Shown: positions 9,437-17,206 of the stretch, one piece after another
Numbering within the stretch: the stretch's first letter is position 1
Layout of the letters: every line of letters starts with the position of its first letter
Assembly (NCBI GenBank): GCA_905181615.1
Contig: CAJIYH010000003.1
Coordinates: 1-64,000, forward strand
Length of the DNA: 64,000 nt
Source of the DNA: an uncultured Flavobacteriaceae bacterium
Lineage (GTDB): Bacteria > Bacteroidota > Bacteroidia > Flavobacteriales > Flavobacteriaceae
Direction of reading: 5' to 3'
Made by a program: the position numbers and the translations under genes
The notes under the pieces: model-generated
Seen by the model: only the letters and a program-made list of their open reading frames with translations
The model's database searches: none
Told to the model about the DNA's origin: nothing

Positions 9437-10954
9437 ATGCATACTAACAGAACTTCAATCGGAATTGTTTGGTTAAAACGAGATCTTCGTTTGCATGATC
9501 ATGCTCCATTGTATAATGCACTTAAAGAAAATAAACAGGTGCTACTTCTTTATGTGTTTGAAAACATTTTAGCCCAAGACCCACATTACAGTCAACGTCA
9601 CTTTAATTTCATAAAACAGTCCTTAGTTGATATGAATAAGGATTTAGATGCACTAAACACTCAAATTTTAATCACGCAAGGCGATTTAATTAAAGTCCTT
9701 TCAGAATTAAATAAAACTTATAAAATAGAGCACATATATTCTCATCAAGAAACAGGACTTCATGTAACTTTTGAACGAGATAAAGAAGTGAAAAAATGGA
9801 CTGATACGGAAAGACTAACCTGGAATGAATTTACCCAACAAGGAGTTTTTCGGGGCATTCAGAACAGAAAAAAATGGTTATCTCAATGGACTAAATCCAT
9901 GAATGAAGATCAACTTACATTTCCAAAAACTAGAGATAATTTTATACATAAGACGGAAATAGAAGAATTAAATAAAAAGTTTATAATACCGAAATTAAGC
10001 ACCCCGGCAAACAATCAGGTTCAGTTGGGTGGAACAGCACAAGGAAGAAGATATATGAACTCCTTTTTTAATGGAAGACATGAAAATTATCAAAAACACA
10101 TTTCTAAACCCGGTCTATCTCGTAAAAGCTGTAGTCGTCTATCTCCTTATATAGCTTATGGAAACTTATCCATGCGAGAAGTACTACAAAGAACTGAGTT
10201 AGAGAAAAAAAACGGAAATTCGAGTCGTGGGATGCGAGCGTTTGAGTCTAGATTACGTTGGCAAGCACACTTTATACAAAAGTTCGAAATGGAATGTAAA
10301 ATGGAATTTGTTTCTGTTAATAAAGGGTATCATCGACTATCTAAACCTATTGATCAAAATAAAATTCAAGCCTGGGAAGAAGGGAAAACTGGAATTCCAA
10401 TAGTAGACGCGTCTATGCGATGTTTAGTAGCTACGGGATATTTAAATTTTAGAATGCGTGCTTTGGTTGTATCCTTTTTTGTACATCAACTATGGCAACC
10501 TTGGCAAAAAGCCTCTGGCTTCTTAGCGCGACAGTTTTTGGATTTCGAACCTGGAATACACTTCCCACAACTACAAATGCAAGCAGGAGAAACAGGGATA
10601 AATACTTTAAGAATTTATAACCCAGTTAAAAATGGAGTCGAACACGATCCTACTGGTGAGTTTACAAAAAAATGGGTCCCAGAACTCATTGGGCTTCCAG
10701 ATAGTCTTGTGCATACACCATGGGCACTTACTGCTTTCGAAGAAGCAATGTATAGTTTTACAAAAGGAATTAACTATCCTAAGCCAATTGTATTACTCGG
10801 AGAAAGCAGAAAACATGCGAGTGATATTTTATGGAAGATGCAAAAAGAACCCTTAGTCTACAAAGAGAGTAAAAGAATATTAAAAAGGCATACGGTAGCT
10901 AATAGGCAGAGTAATCAATTAAAAAAACCGACTAAAAGCGACAAGCTAAAGTGA
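9437..10954 (+). CDS. Photolyase/cryptochrome family flavoprotein, divergent subgroup
   Basis: A 505-aa protein with an N-terminal photolyase alpha/beta domain ([13 protein letters not shown] at residues 11-23) and a C-terminal FAD-binding domain ([32 protein letters not shown]). By eye alignment to E. coli CPD photolyase, FAD-contact Asn378 is His375 here. The electron-transfer tryptophans Trp382 and Trp384 are Leu379 and Met381. The stretch FEPGIH...[10 protein letters not shown] replaces the usual Asn/Trp-rich loop. It therefore belongs to the fold family, but canonical CPD-repair activity cannot be assumed. It stands alone after the inositol operon. Confidence 0.85.
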   Translation: MHTNRTSIGIVWLKRDLRLHDHAPLYNALKENKQVLLLYVFENILAQDPHYSQRHFNFIKQSLVDMNKDLDALNTQILITQGDLIKVLSELNKTYKIEHIYSHQETGLHVTFERDKEVKKWTDTERLTWNEFTQQGVFRGIQNRKKWLSQWTKSMNEDQLTFPKTRDNFIHKTEIEELNKKFIIPKLSTPANNQVQLGGTAQGRRYMNSFFNGRHENYQKHISKPGLSRKSCSRLSPYIAYGNLSMREVLQRTELEKKNGNSSRGMRAFESRLRWQAHFIQKFEMECKMEFVSVNKGYHRLSKPIDQNKIQAWEEGKTGIPIVDASMRCLVATGYLNFRMRALVVSFFVHQLWQPWQKASGFLARQFLDFEPGIHFPQLQMQAGETGINTLRIYNPVKNGVEHDPTGEFTKKWVPELIGLPDSLVHTPWALTAFEEAMYSFTKGINYPKPIVLLGESRKHASDILWKMQKEPLVYKESKRILKRHTVANRQSNQLKKPTKSDKLK

Positions 10955-11018
10955 GGGCATAAGCCTTTGCTTATGTTGTGAATTTAAATTATTTTAACTT
11001 TCATAAAGCAATATTATT

Positions 11019-12368
11019 ATGAACAAAAAAAAGTTTTTTCTATGTATTTGTTTGTTAGTATTATTAAACTCTTGCAACCAAGTTCAAAAAGAAAATAAAA
11101 AACGTTTAATAAATCAAACTACAGATAATATTAAAATCTCTAAAGAACTTTATTCTGATAAACTTTATGGTTTTTGGTTAGGAGAATGTATTGCAAATTG
11201 GACTGGTTTAGTAACAGAAATGGACAAAATTGGTAATATTGGCGAAATTAAAACTGGTGATTTTTATACAAGAAAAGATTGGGGTAAAAAAGATTCTCCA
11301 AGTATTTGGGGAAAAGGTGTTCCAAGCGATTTATCTCCAACAATAGATTTTGTTTTAAGAGACTTTTCTCAGGTTTGGGGATCGGATGATGATACAGATA
11401 TTGAATACATTTATCAGCATTTATTATTTGAAAATGATACAGCCATTTTAACTCCAGAAATGATACAAAAAGGTTGGTTAAAACATATTAAAGATAAAGA
11501 AGAGAATTTTCTATGGGTTTCTAATCAAAAAGCATTTGACTTAATGAAGGAAGGAATGTTTCCTCCAGAAACAAGTAACCAAAAAAATAACGAGCATTAT
11601 AATATGATTGATGCTCAACTTACAACTGAAATATTTGGGTTATTTGCTCCCACAAGACCAGATTTTGCCCTAAAAATGTCTTATTTACCAATAAGAACAA
11701 CAGCTCAAAAAGATGCAGCTTGGATATCTGAATTTTATGTGATTATGCATTCTTTGGCTTCTAGTTTAGATGAGACTCAAGATAAAAAAACACAAATAAA
11801 TTGGTTGGCTTCAGAAGCTAGAAAAAGACTTCCTACAAATTCTTATGCATCAAAAATGTATGATTATGTAAAAAGTAAATACGAATCAAATATTACTTGG
11901 GAACAAACAAGAGATTCTATTTATAACAGATATCAAGTTTTAGAAAAAGACGGATATAATATCACTTCTAAAAACCTATATTGCAATGGTTGTTTTGCTT
12001 CAGGCATTAATTATGCTGCAAGTTTGGTAAGCTTGTTTTATGGTGAAGGAAATTTTATTGAAACCATTAAAATAGGAACTTTATGTGGTTGGGATTCTGA
12101 TAATCCTACAGCAACTTGGGGTGGTTTACTTGGTTTTATTTATGGAAAAGAAAAAATAGAAGCCTTATTTCCAACCAAGCTTTCTAACAAGTTTAATATT
12201 CATAGAACAAGACAAAATTTTGAAAATGATGGGTTAGATACTTTCGAGAATATGTCCGCCAAAGGAATCTCTATTGTAGACAAAGTAATTATAAGTCACT
12301 TAGGAGGAAAGAGTGAAAATGGTACATGGATTATTCCTAAATCTAAAATTGAAATCAATCATGAATAA
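11019..12368 (+). CDS. ADP-ribosylglycohydrolase-fold lipoprotein
   Basis: A 449-aa protein with a lipoprotein signal (LVLLNSC, Cys about residue 19), so exported and membrane-anchored. The body has ADP-ribosylglycohydrolase landmarks: YGFWLGECIANWTG near the start, GSDDDTDIEYIYQH as the N-terminal metal-binding acidic cluster, and CGWDSDNPTATWGGLLG as the C-terminal Asp cluster. Family enzymes (DraG/ARH type) remove ADP-ribose or act on related glycosides. An exported version is less typical, and the true substrate is unknown. The next gene overlaps its stop by 8 bases, implying coupled translation. Confidence 0.82.
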   Translation: MNKKKFFLCICLLVLLNSCNQVQKENKKRLINQTTDNIKISKELYSDKLYGFWLGECIANWTGLVTEMDKIGNIGEIKTGDFYTRKDWGKKDSPSIWGKGVPSDLSPTIDFVLRDFSQVWGSDDDTDIEYIYQHLLFENDTAILTPEMIQKGWLKHIKDKEENFLWVSNQKAFDLMKEGMFPPETSNQKNNEHYNMIDAQLTTEIFGLFAPTRPDFALKMSYLPIRTTAQKDAAWISEFYVIMHSLASSLDETQDKKTQINWLASEARKRLPTNSYASKMYDYVKSKYESNITWEQTRDSIYNRYQVLEKDGYNITSKNLYCNGCFASGINYAASLVSLFYGEGNFIETIKIGTLCGWDSDNPTATWGGLLGFIYGKEKIEALFPTKLSNKFNIHRTRQNFENDGLDTFENMSAKGISIVDKVIISHLGGKSENGTWIIPKSKIEINHE

Positions 12369-13200
12369 GTCTATTTTATTTTTCTTTTTGGCGATTTTCA
12401 CTGTTCAATTCAATTCAATGAATGCTCAATCTTTTGGGATTATGACCTATAACATTCGGTTAGATGTTAAAAGTGATGGCGTTAATCAATGGGAAAACAG
12501 AAGGGAAGGAGTAGTTTCTCTAATTAAAAATCATAAGCCTGATATATTTGGAATTCAAGAGGGATTGCCACATCAAGTTGAATACCTATCAAATCACCTT
12601 AAAGATTACACTATGATTGGTGAAGGAAGAGATGGAGGAAAAAAAGGTGAATATTCTGCTATTTATTATCATCACAACAAAGTAAAATTTTTAAAAACTG
12701 AAACTTTCTGGTTATCTGAAACTCCAAAGAAACCATCAATTGGTTGGGATGCAGCATTAAATAGAATTGCAACTGTAGGTGTTTTTAAAATAATGAATTC
12801 TGCAAAAAAAATGGTGATTTACAATTCTCATTTTGATCATATGGGGGAATCCGCTAGAGAAAATTCCGCACAACTTATATTAAATCATATAATAGAAAAT
12901 GGTTATTCAAAAAATGCAGTTGTAGTAATGGGCGATTTTAATGCTGAACCTGATGATGCTCCTATCCTTTTATTGTCTAAAAACCTTGACGATACTTTTA
13001 GTTCTACTTTTTCTAATAACCCTACAGGAACTTTTAATGGATTTCAATTAGACAGTAACCTAGCAAAAAGAATTGATTACATATTTACAAAAAACATAGA
13101 AGTTGTTCAATTTAAACATATTCATAAAAAATTACCAAATGGACTTTGGCCTTCAGATCACTTCCCCGTTTTTGTTACTATAAAAGAATTTCAATATTAA
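12361..13200 (+). CDS. Exported endonuclease/exonuclease/phosphatase-fold hydrolase
   Basis: A 279-aa protein. The ATG at 12361 is chosen over an upstream in-frame ATG because it begins directly with a signal peptide (KSILFFFLAIFTVQFNSMNAQ) and overlaps the upstream stop by 8 bases. EEP-fold motifs are present: MTYNIRLD, DIFGIQEG with the metal-ligand Glu, NSHFDHMG, GDFNAEPDD and a C-terminal SDHFP. The family includes nucleases, sphingomyelinases and inositol-phosphate phosphatases, so the substrate is open. Coupling to the ADP-ribosylglycohydrolase suggests sequential attack on one extracellular substrate, which is inference. Confidence 0.85.
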   Translation: MNKSILFFFLAIFTVQFNSMNAQSFGIMTYNIRLDVKSDGVNQWENRREGVVSLIKNHKPDIFGIQEGLPHQVEYLSNHLKDYTMIGEGRDGGKKGEYSAIYYHHNKVKFLKTETFWLSETPKKPSIGWDAALNRIATVGVFKIMNSAKKMVIYNSHFDHMGESARENSAQLILNHIIENGYSKNAVVVMGDFNAEPDDAPILLLSKNLDDTFSSTFSNNPTGTFNGFQLDSNLAKRIDYIFTKNIEVVQFKHIHKKLPNGLWPSDHFPVFVTIKEFQY

Positions 13201-13318
13201 TTTCCATAATAATTCTGGATTACATCTTTTTACGAATACTCTCTTAAATATAATAGAATTCCTATATTCTTCATAAAAACAAATTAATAATCAAAAGACG
13301 TCAGATAATGAAAACAAT

Positions 13319-13346
13319 CTTTAAAAACAGTTTTGTATATTGTATT
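13319..13346 (+). repeat. 28-bp direct repeat, copy 1 (upstream of a lipoprotein gene)
   Basis: This stretch (CTTTAAAAACAGTTTTG followed by TATATTGTATT) matches 27 of 28 bases at 16520-16547. Both copies lie about 15-25 bases before a gene for a small exported protein. TATATTG resembles a relaxed Bacteroidetes -7 box, so the repeat may carry a promoter. Fifteen further bases just upstream (13303-13317) match 14731-14745. Confidence 0.6.
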
Positions 13347-13370
13347 AATCTTAACCTTAAATAAATTAAA

Positions 13371-13880
13371 ATGAAAAACTTCTTTCTTTCTACAATAATG
13401 CTTTTAGTCTTTTCAATAAGCTGTAATACAGCTCAAAATTCAGATATTTCCAAAGAGGAAAATCAAGTAGGGATAATTAAAGGGGACGACTTTAGGTCTA
13501 AAGCAATGATAAAATTTACAGATGCTTATGTTAATAATAACTTGAATAGCGTAGCTGATTTATTTACATCTGATGCAAAAATTATGGTAAATGATGCAGA
13601 CTTAACATTTTCAGAAATGACGGCTGGGTTTTCAAGCGGGCATAATTACTTTGAAAATATCCGACATGAAGATAGAGATGCTTTTACTATGCATTATAAA
13701 GAAGGTGATATTGCAGGAAATGTTTATACTCATTATTGGTACACCTGGAAAGCAACTAGTAAGAAAACAGGCGAGGAGATTTCAATTAGAGGCTATGCTT
13801 GGATGAAATGGAGGGGGGATAAAGTTGAAGCAACCTATAATGCTTTTGACCCCACATTATATAATGCTTCATTAAATTAG
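13371..13880 (+). CDS. NTF2-like (SnoaL-type) lipoprotein, copy 1
   Basis: A 169-aa protein with a lipoprotein signal (LLVFSISC, Cys about residue 18). It is followed by an NTF2-like domain: a helical start (AMIKFTDAYVNNNLNSVADLF), then beta strands ending in the GYAWMKWRGDKV segment. Such domains bind small molecules or act as ester cyclases; no catalytic role can be assigned. The same length and domain type recur at 15178-15687, although sequence similarity between the two is low. Both genes run into a convergent copy of the same hairpin element. Confidence 0.72.
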   Translation: MKNFFLSTIMLLVFSISCNTAQNSDISKEENQVGIIKGDDFRSKAMIKFTDAYVNNNLNSVADLFTSDAKIMVNDADLTFSEMTAGFSSGHNYFENIRHEDRDAFTMHYKEGDIAGNVYTHYWYTWKATSKKTGEEISIRGYAWMKWRGDKVEATYNAFDPTLYNASLN

Positions 13881-13971
13881 TTTTACAATTAAATAAACCT
13901 GCTTTTTTTAAGGCCTTTACAGAATTCTTGAAAAAGATGTTAATCTTTAATTTTAAAAAAACTCTTTGTTA

Positions 13972-14003
13972 AAAACGCCGCTAATTAACTTTAGTGGTGT
14001 TTT
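13972..14003. terminator. Bidirectional hairpin terminator inside repeat element copy A
   Basis: Arms AAAACGCCGCTAA (13972-13984) and TTAGTGGTGTTTT (13991-14003) pair along 13 positions with G-T wobbles around a 6-base loop. T-runs follow on both strands. It separates the plus-strand lipoprotein gene from the minus-strand MBL fragment and overlaps the 32-bp repeat at 13982-14013. Confidence 0.65.
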
Positions 14004-14013
14004 CTTTTAAACC
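13982..14013 (-). repeat. 32-bp recombinase-tail/hairpin repeat, copy A
   Basis: Read on the minus strand this is GGTTTAAAAGAAAAC-A-CCACTAAA-G-TTAATTA. The same 32 positions recur at 15731-15762 (minus) and 52664-52695 (plus), differing at only two positions. In all three copies it begins at the stop codon of a reading frame ending in a similar short peptide, here ELTKEYMTLV. The element therefore looks like the 3' end and terminator of one gene joined to different upstream sequences. Confidence 0.7.
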
Positions 14014-14285
14014 AAAGTCATATACTCTTTAGTAAGTTCAGATACTTCTATAGCATTTGGCCGAGTAAAGAAAGTATCTGTCATCCAAGCATTTTCTCCA
14101 TCATCAAACAAGAGATTGGTGTTGCCCAAAAAGGTGACCGTAAAGGGTAGAGCAGTATCCATTTTCTTTTCCAAACCATAGCGACTTAGTTCCGCTGGTC
14201 TGGGCCGGATATTCAATAATAACAAGACACTTAGGCTACTCAATAACAGAAAAGCACCAAGGCTATAAAGTATTTTTTTGATCAT
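14007..14285 (-). pseudogene. N-terminal fragment of an MBL-fold metallohydrolase fused to a foreign tail
   Basis: About 92 residues remain. There is a membrane-anchor/signal segment (ILYSLGAFLLLSSLSVLLLL), then TVTFLGNTNLLFDDGENAWMTD, which resembles the first strands of beta-lactamase-fold hydrolases. The HxHxDH zinc motif and the rest of the domain are absent. After FFTRPNA the sequence changes to IEVSELTKEYMTLV, whose end resembles the C-terminal peptide seen at 15756-15899. The start used (14285) is the ATG beginning MIKK. It looks like a truncated, non-functional gene joined to another gene's 3' end. Confidence 0.7.
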
Positions 14286-14375
14286 GCTATACAAATTCTT
14301 GTTTATGTTTAGTTGCGTGTATTTAATATCATTTCAAGGGTTGACAAGAAACAGTTTTTTTATTTTTTTTAACCA

Positions 14376-14675
14376 CTAATTCTTTACGAAGACCCCATTT
14401 ATGGTCTTACCTGTTCTATCTTTTATTTCATCCCAAGCTGCTTCCAAACACTCACTTGGTGTAAATCCACATTGTTGAGCCAGTATAATTAAAGTTACGA
14501 AAGAATCACCGATTCCATCTTTAAGTTCTACTCTATCGTCCTTTGCAAGCGCTCCTGCGGTTTCTCCAACTTCTTCCATCACCTTCAACATTTGTTTTGT
14601 TGAATTTTCTGGTTTTAGTATGTTCTTATCATCTGCCCATTGGGTAACATTTTCTATTAATTCGTCAAATTTCAT
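14376..14675 (-). CDS. MazG-like nucleoside triphosphate pyrophosphohydrolase
   Basis: A 99-aa helical cytosolic protein with the all-alpha NTP pyrophosphatase signature EEVGETAGALAKD followed by KDGIGDSFVTLI. This corresponds to the metal-binding EExxE...D pattern. Family members hydrolyse non-canonical or excess NTPs to NMP and pyrophosphate. The single-domain length matches phage- and island-type MazG-like proteins rather than the two-domain cellular MazG. It lies between an MBL fragment and a decayed stretch, so it may be accessory cargo. The motif supports the family; the substrate is unknown. Confidence 0.8.
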   Translation of the reverse strand: MKFDELIENVTQWADDKNILKPENSTKQMLKVMEEVGETAGALAKDDRVELKDGIGDSFVTLIILAQQCGFTPSECLEAAWDEIKDRTGKTINGVFVKN

Positions 14676-15177
14676 AATGGTTTTTTTTTAGATGTTTTTT
14701 TTATAATAAATTCATTTAGATTGAAATACAAGATAATGAAAACAAGCTTACTACAAATCAATAAGAAGACACAAAGGAAAATTGAGATGATTTACTAATA
14801 CCAAGAACGGAGAGATAGGAATATAAAATTTAGAAAGGAATTTAAGGAACGAATAGGTGTTGATTTGAATAATATTAATACTGGGAATAACGAAAATGGT
14901 GCAAGTCATCGATAACGTCAATATCCAATTACTTAAATATTGGGTTTTCAGCTAATAGTTTCTTTAGACTTAAATAAGTAGACAATAACCAGATAATTAA
15001 GATACTTCAAAAAGCCTTACAATTCACTTTGCCTAAGCTGAAACTGGAAGTAGATGAGGTTGAAGACTTGCCTTTGTTTTTGAATTAAACAGTGTTTTAT
15101 TAAACTTTTTATTTAGTATTAAAGCTTTTTATAATTAATTATATACTTTAGCTATATTAGTCACAAAACAATTTAAA
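14676..15177. other. 502-bp gene-poor decayed stretch
   Basis: No intact gene was found. At 14731-14745 fifteen bases (AGATAATGAAAACAA) repeat 13303-13317, followed by AGCTT as at 16518-16522. A 20-residue ORF (MKTSLLQINKKTQ...) follows, then stop-rich sequence. Around 15000-15089 a short open segment (KILQKALQFTLPKLKLEV...) ends in TAA. These look like gene remnants of unknown origin. The promoter of the 15178 gene presumably lies in the last 60 bases. Confidence 0.5.
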
Positions 15178-15687
15178 ATGAAAAAATTAATTCTATTAAC
15201 ATTTTTAACATTAATATTCGTGGGCTGTAATCAAGCCGCAAGTGAAAAGTGCGAGTCTTTAGAAATAGCTAATGCGCAAATTGAGAAAGACATTAATACT
15301 TATAAAACAGCTTGGGATATGTTTTTTGAGACCAGAGATAGTCGAGCCATAAATACTGACAGTTTTGATGAGCAAGTAACAGTAGTTACTGCATCTGGTA
15401 ATATAACAGGAATTGATGCATTTAGAGATTATTATAACAATTATTTGACTGGATTTTCCGATGCTGAATTTACTTTTGTTGATATTTTTGGCCAAGGAGA
15501 GAAAATTGTTAAACATTGGAGTTTTAAAGGAACACACGATGGAGAAATGTTTGGAATTCCTGCCACTAATAATAAAGTTGAAATAAACGGAACTACACTA
15601 GTTTTGATGAAAGATGGTAAAGTATTACAAGAACAAGATTTTTTTGATAATTATTCTTTCTTAATGCAACTAGGATTGTTGGAATAG
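15178..15687 (+). CDS. NTF2-like (SnoaL-type) lipoprotein, copy 2
   Basis: A 169-aa lipoprotein (LTLIFVGC, Cys about residue 17) with a SnoaL-like fold. It has an N-terminal helix (TYKTAWDMFFETRDSRAI), the conserved GIDAFRDYYNNYLTGFSD helix, the KHWSFKGTHDGEMFGIPATN strand-loop and a C-terminal strand ending VLQEQDFFDNYSF. These features are typical of ester-cyclase/SnoaL-like proteins; substrate and catalysis are unknown. It ends about 45 bases before the second copy of the 32-bp element, in the same convergent arrangement as the gene at 13371. Confidence 0.75.
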   Translation: MKKLILLTFLTLIFVGCNQAASEKCESLEIANAQIEKDINTYKTAWDMFFETRDSRAINTDSFDEQVTVVTASGNITGIDAFRDYYNNYLTGFSDAEFTFVDIFGQGEKIVKHWSFKGTHDGEMFGIPATNNKVEINGTTLVLMKDGKVLQEQDFFDNYSFLMQLGLLE

Positions 15688-15730
15688 TCAATACTTTAAA
15701 CACCTCTTTAAAGTATAATGTTAAAGCCTC

Positions 15731-15762
15731 TAATTAATTTTAGTGGCGTTTTCTTTTAAACC
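15731..15762 (-). repeat. 32-bp recombinase-tail/hairpin repeat, copy B
   Basis: Read on the minus strand this is GGTTTAAAAGAAAAC-G-CCACTAAA-A-TTAATTA, with the same alignment as copies A (13982-14013) and C (52664-52695). It begins in the last codons of a frame ending ELTKDDMPMPVV. Flanking bases can fold as a weaker version of the copy-A hairpin. Confidence 0.7.
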
Positions 15763-15899
15763 ACAGGCATAGGCATATCATCTTTAGTAAGTTCTGGGTT
15801 TTCTAGTTCTCTTAAATAAGTTAGACTAACATTTATAGATGCTTTTTGTAAGCAAAACCACATTCCAAGTATTTTATCAGTCGTATAGCTATAAACCAT
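15756..15899 (-). CDS. 47-aa ORF resembling a tyrosine-recombinase C-terminus
   Basis: The frame reads MVYSYTTDKILGMWF... and ends ELTKDDMPMPVV. The middle, SINVSLTYLRELENPEL, resembles the last helix of tyrosine recombinases, where the catalytic Tyr sits in a T-x-x-Y-L context. The rest of such a protein is absent. A 46-residue homologue is at 55581-55721, also 5-6 bases after a SCO1 stop. It is either a gene-end remnant or a small gene kept with SCO1. The recombinase link is by eye and tentative. Confidence 0.4.
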   Translation of the reverse strand: MVYSYTTDKILGMWFCLQKASINVSLTYLRELENPELTKDDMPMPVV

Positions 15900-15904
15900 A
15901 TATT

Positions 15905-16518
15905 TTACTGGGTATAGCGGGGGTGTAACTACCCTTTTAAAACTTTTATATCTTTTAATAACCTTGAAATTTCCTTGTCATCAGTTCCATCATAAATCCC
16001 ACGTATTTGTTTTTTAGTATCGATTAAAATAAAATTAGGGGTATGTATAAAATCTTGAAGACCACCATCACCTTGCTCAACTACAGCAAGATAATTTTTC
16101 TTGCTAACTCATAAATATGTTTTTTAGACCCTGTTGTAATATTCCATTTAAAATCATTTACTCTTTTTTCGATTGCATATTTTTTAAGAACTTCAACAGT
16201 ATCAATCTCAGGAGATACAGACATAGATAATAACATTATATCGTCATTATTAATGAATTCATCTTGTATTTTAATCATATTATTAGTCATAATAGGACAG
16301 ATACTAGGGCAGCTAGTAAAAAAAAAGTCAACTACATAAATTTTATTTTCATAATCCTTATTAGTTATATTGATACCATTTTGATTAGTTAAACTAAAAT
16401 CCGCTACAGTATGATTTTTACTTATATTTCTTACACTTTTATCTACCAATTTTGGTTTAAAATCAACAGGATTGTAAATCGGAAATTGTTTATTGTCTTG
16501 TTGGCTGCATGAGAACAA
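15905..16518 (-). pseudogene. Truncated, frameshifted SCO1/SenC family copy
   Basis: This is a second copy of the SCO1-like gene at 54916-55575. It lacks the first ~15 codons, hence most of the signal peptide, and starts at FSCSQQDNKQ. The TSCPSICP copper-binding motif is retained. A one-base deletion near 16093-16099 changes ELARKSYFAVVEQ to ELARKIILL-stop, removing the frame that carries the conserved C-terminal histidine. Other differences from the intact copy are few (for example L to F, T to S, S to F). It is non-functional as it stands. Confidence 0.88.
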
Positions 16519-16519
16519 G

Positions 16520-16547
16520 CTTTAAAAACAGTTTTGTACATTGTATT
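16520..16547 (+). repeat. 28-bp direct repeat, copy 2 (upstream of a secreted protein)
   Basis: It matches 13319-13346 at 27 of 28 positions. Its first base is exactly the edge of the inverted SCO1 duplication. It precedes the 16562 gene by 14 bases. A shared promoter or a recombination junction are both possible. Confidence 0.6.
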
Positions 16548-16561
16548 GATAATTAGATATT

Positions 16562-16954
16562 ATGAAAAAGATACTTCTTTCTTTACTTTTAGTTCCTATG
16601 GTTTCTTTTGGGCAGACTAAGGATTCAATTAATCAGTACAAGGCTCTTCGCCTTAAAAATGAACTAGGATTTCAAAAGTCTTATCGAATATTAAAAACTA
16701 CATTTAAAAGCTTAGAGGGGTTTCAAACTTTTTATCCTGGAACTAAAATAACACTTGAAAAAATACTACGATACCACTTTTACACGGCAATTCATATTAA
16801 TCAAAAAGAGAATAAATTGTTTTCGATGGATTTAACTGAATTCAAGTTAAAAAATAATACTTCTGAGGAAGAAATAACAAAAGAAACAGTTGCACTAATA
16901 GGAGATATGTTTTTCGGCTCAGATGAACTTAAAGTAATACCTATTAAAAATTAA
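16562..16954 (+). CDS. Small secreted protein of unknown function
   Basis: A 130-aa protein. A clear signal peptide (KKILLSLLLVPMVSFGQ) is followed by a charged, mixed alpha/beta mature part containing KSLEGFQTFYPGTK and FSMDLTEFKLKNN. No cysteine, catalytic motif or known domain was recognised. The gene sits immediately after the inverted SCO1 fragment, and its upstream region repeats that of the lipoprotein at 13371, so it appears to belong to the same mosaic region. It is a plausible real gene, as the frame and signal peptide are intact. Confidence 0.6.
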   Translation: MKKILLSLLLVPMVSFGQTKDSINQYKALRLKNELGFQKSYRILKTTFKSLEGFQTFYPGTKITLEKILRYHFYTAIHINQKENKLFSMDLTEFKLKNNTSEEEITKETVALIGDMFFGSDELKVIPIKN

Positions 16955-17206
16955 CCAAAAATACTTAATGTGAAGCTTTTGTTTGTTTGTAATACTTATA
17001 CCTCTTTTCTCGTTCTCTCAAAAAGTTAGAAATACATTGTGGAATAAAAGAAGTGACTCAGGTGATGGTTTTAAAGATGTTCCCATAGTATTTTAAAGTA
17101 GCAACAAACCTTATAGAGTTTAAATAAGATATTGATATTGATTTAAATAAATCAAACCCAAAAAATCGTTGTACTTTTAATTAATAATTTTTTCTTTAGT
17201 TTATAA
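16955..17206. other. Intergenic stretch with a possible signal-peptide remnant
   Basis: Around 16980-17094 a frame reads LFVILIPLFSFSQKVR and continues to KDVPIVF-stop. This resembles the signal peptide of a lost exported protein, with a stop directly after its only nearby ATG. The last ~60 bases are AT-rich and probably hold the promoter of the 17207 gene. Nothing else was seen. Confidence 0.35.

Larger units (their letters stand above)
15756..16520 (-). repeat. Inverted duplication of the SCO1 region (copy at 54959-55721)
   Basis: About 765 bases are nearly identical, in inverted orientation, to 54959-55721. The match starts sharply at GCTTGTTCTCATGC, inside the SCO1 signal peptide. It covers the rest of SCO1 and the small downstream ORF. 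The outer edge at 16520 coincides with the first base of a 28-bp repeat that starts the next unit. Differences are scattered substitutions and few indels, suggesting a fairly recent event. Confidence 0.85.

Noticed and set aside
12313-12360. Upstream start for the EEP-fold gene at 12313
   Set aside because: It adds 16 residues in front of a complete signal peptide and lies deep inside the upstream gene; the ATG at 12361 fits export and gene coupling.
14940-14990. AraC-like C-terminal fragment (IGFSANSFFRLK)
   Set aside because: Only about 12 residues resemble the AraC helix-turn-helix end and the flanks are full of stops, so the call is not supportable.
13972-15762. The hairpin repeats as integron attC sites
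   Set aside because: The arms lack recognisable RYYYAAC/GTTRRRY core boxes, no integron integrase is visible, and copies sit at gene 3' ends in both orientations. A terminator plus gene-end repeat explains them better.
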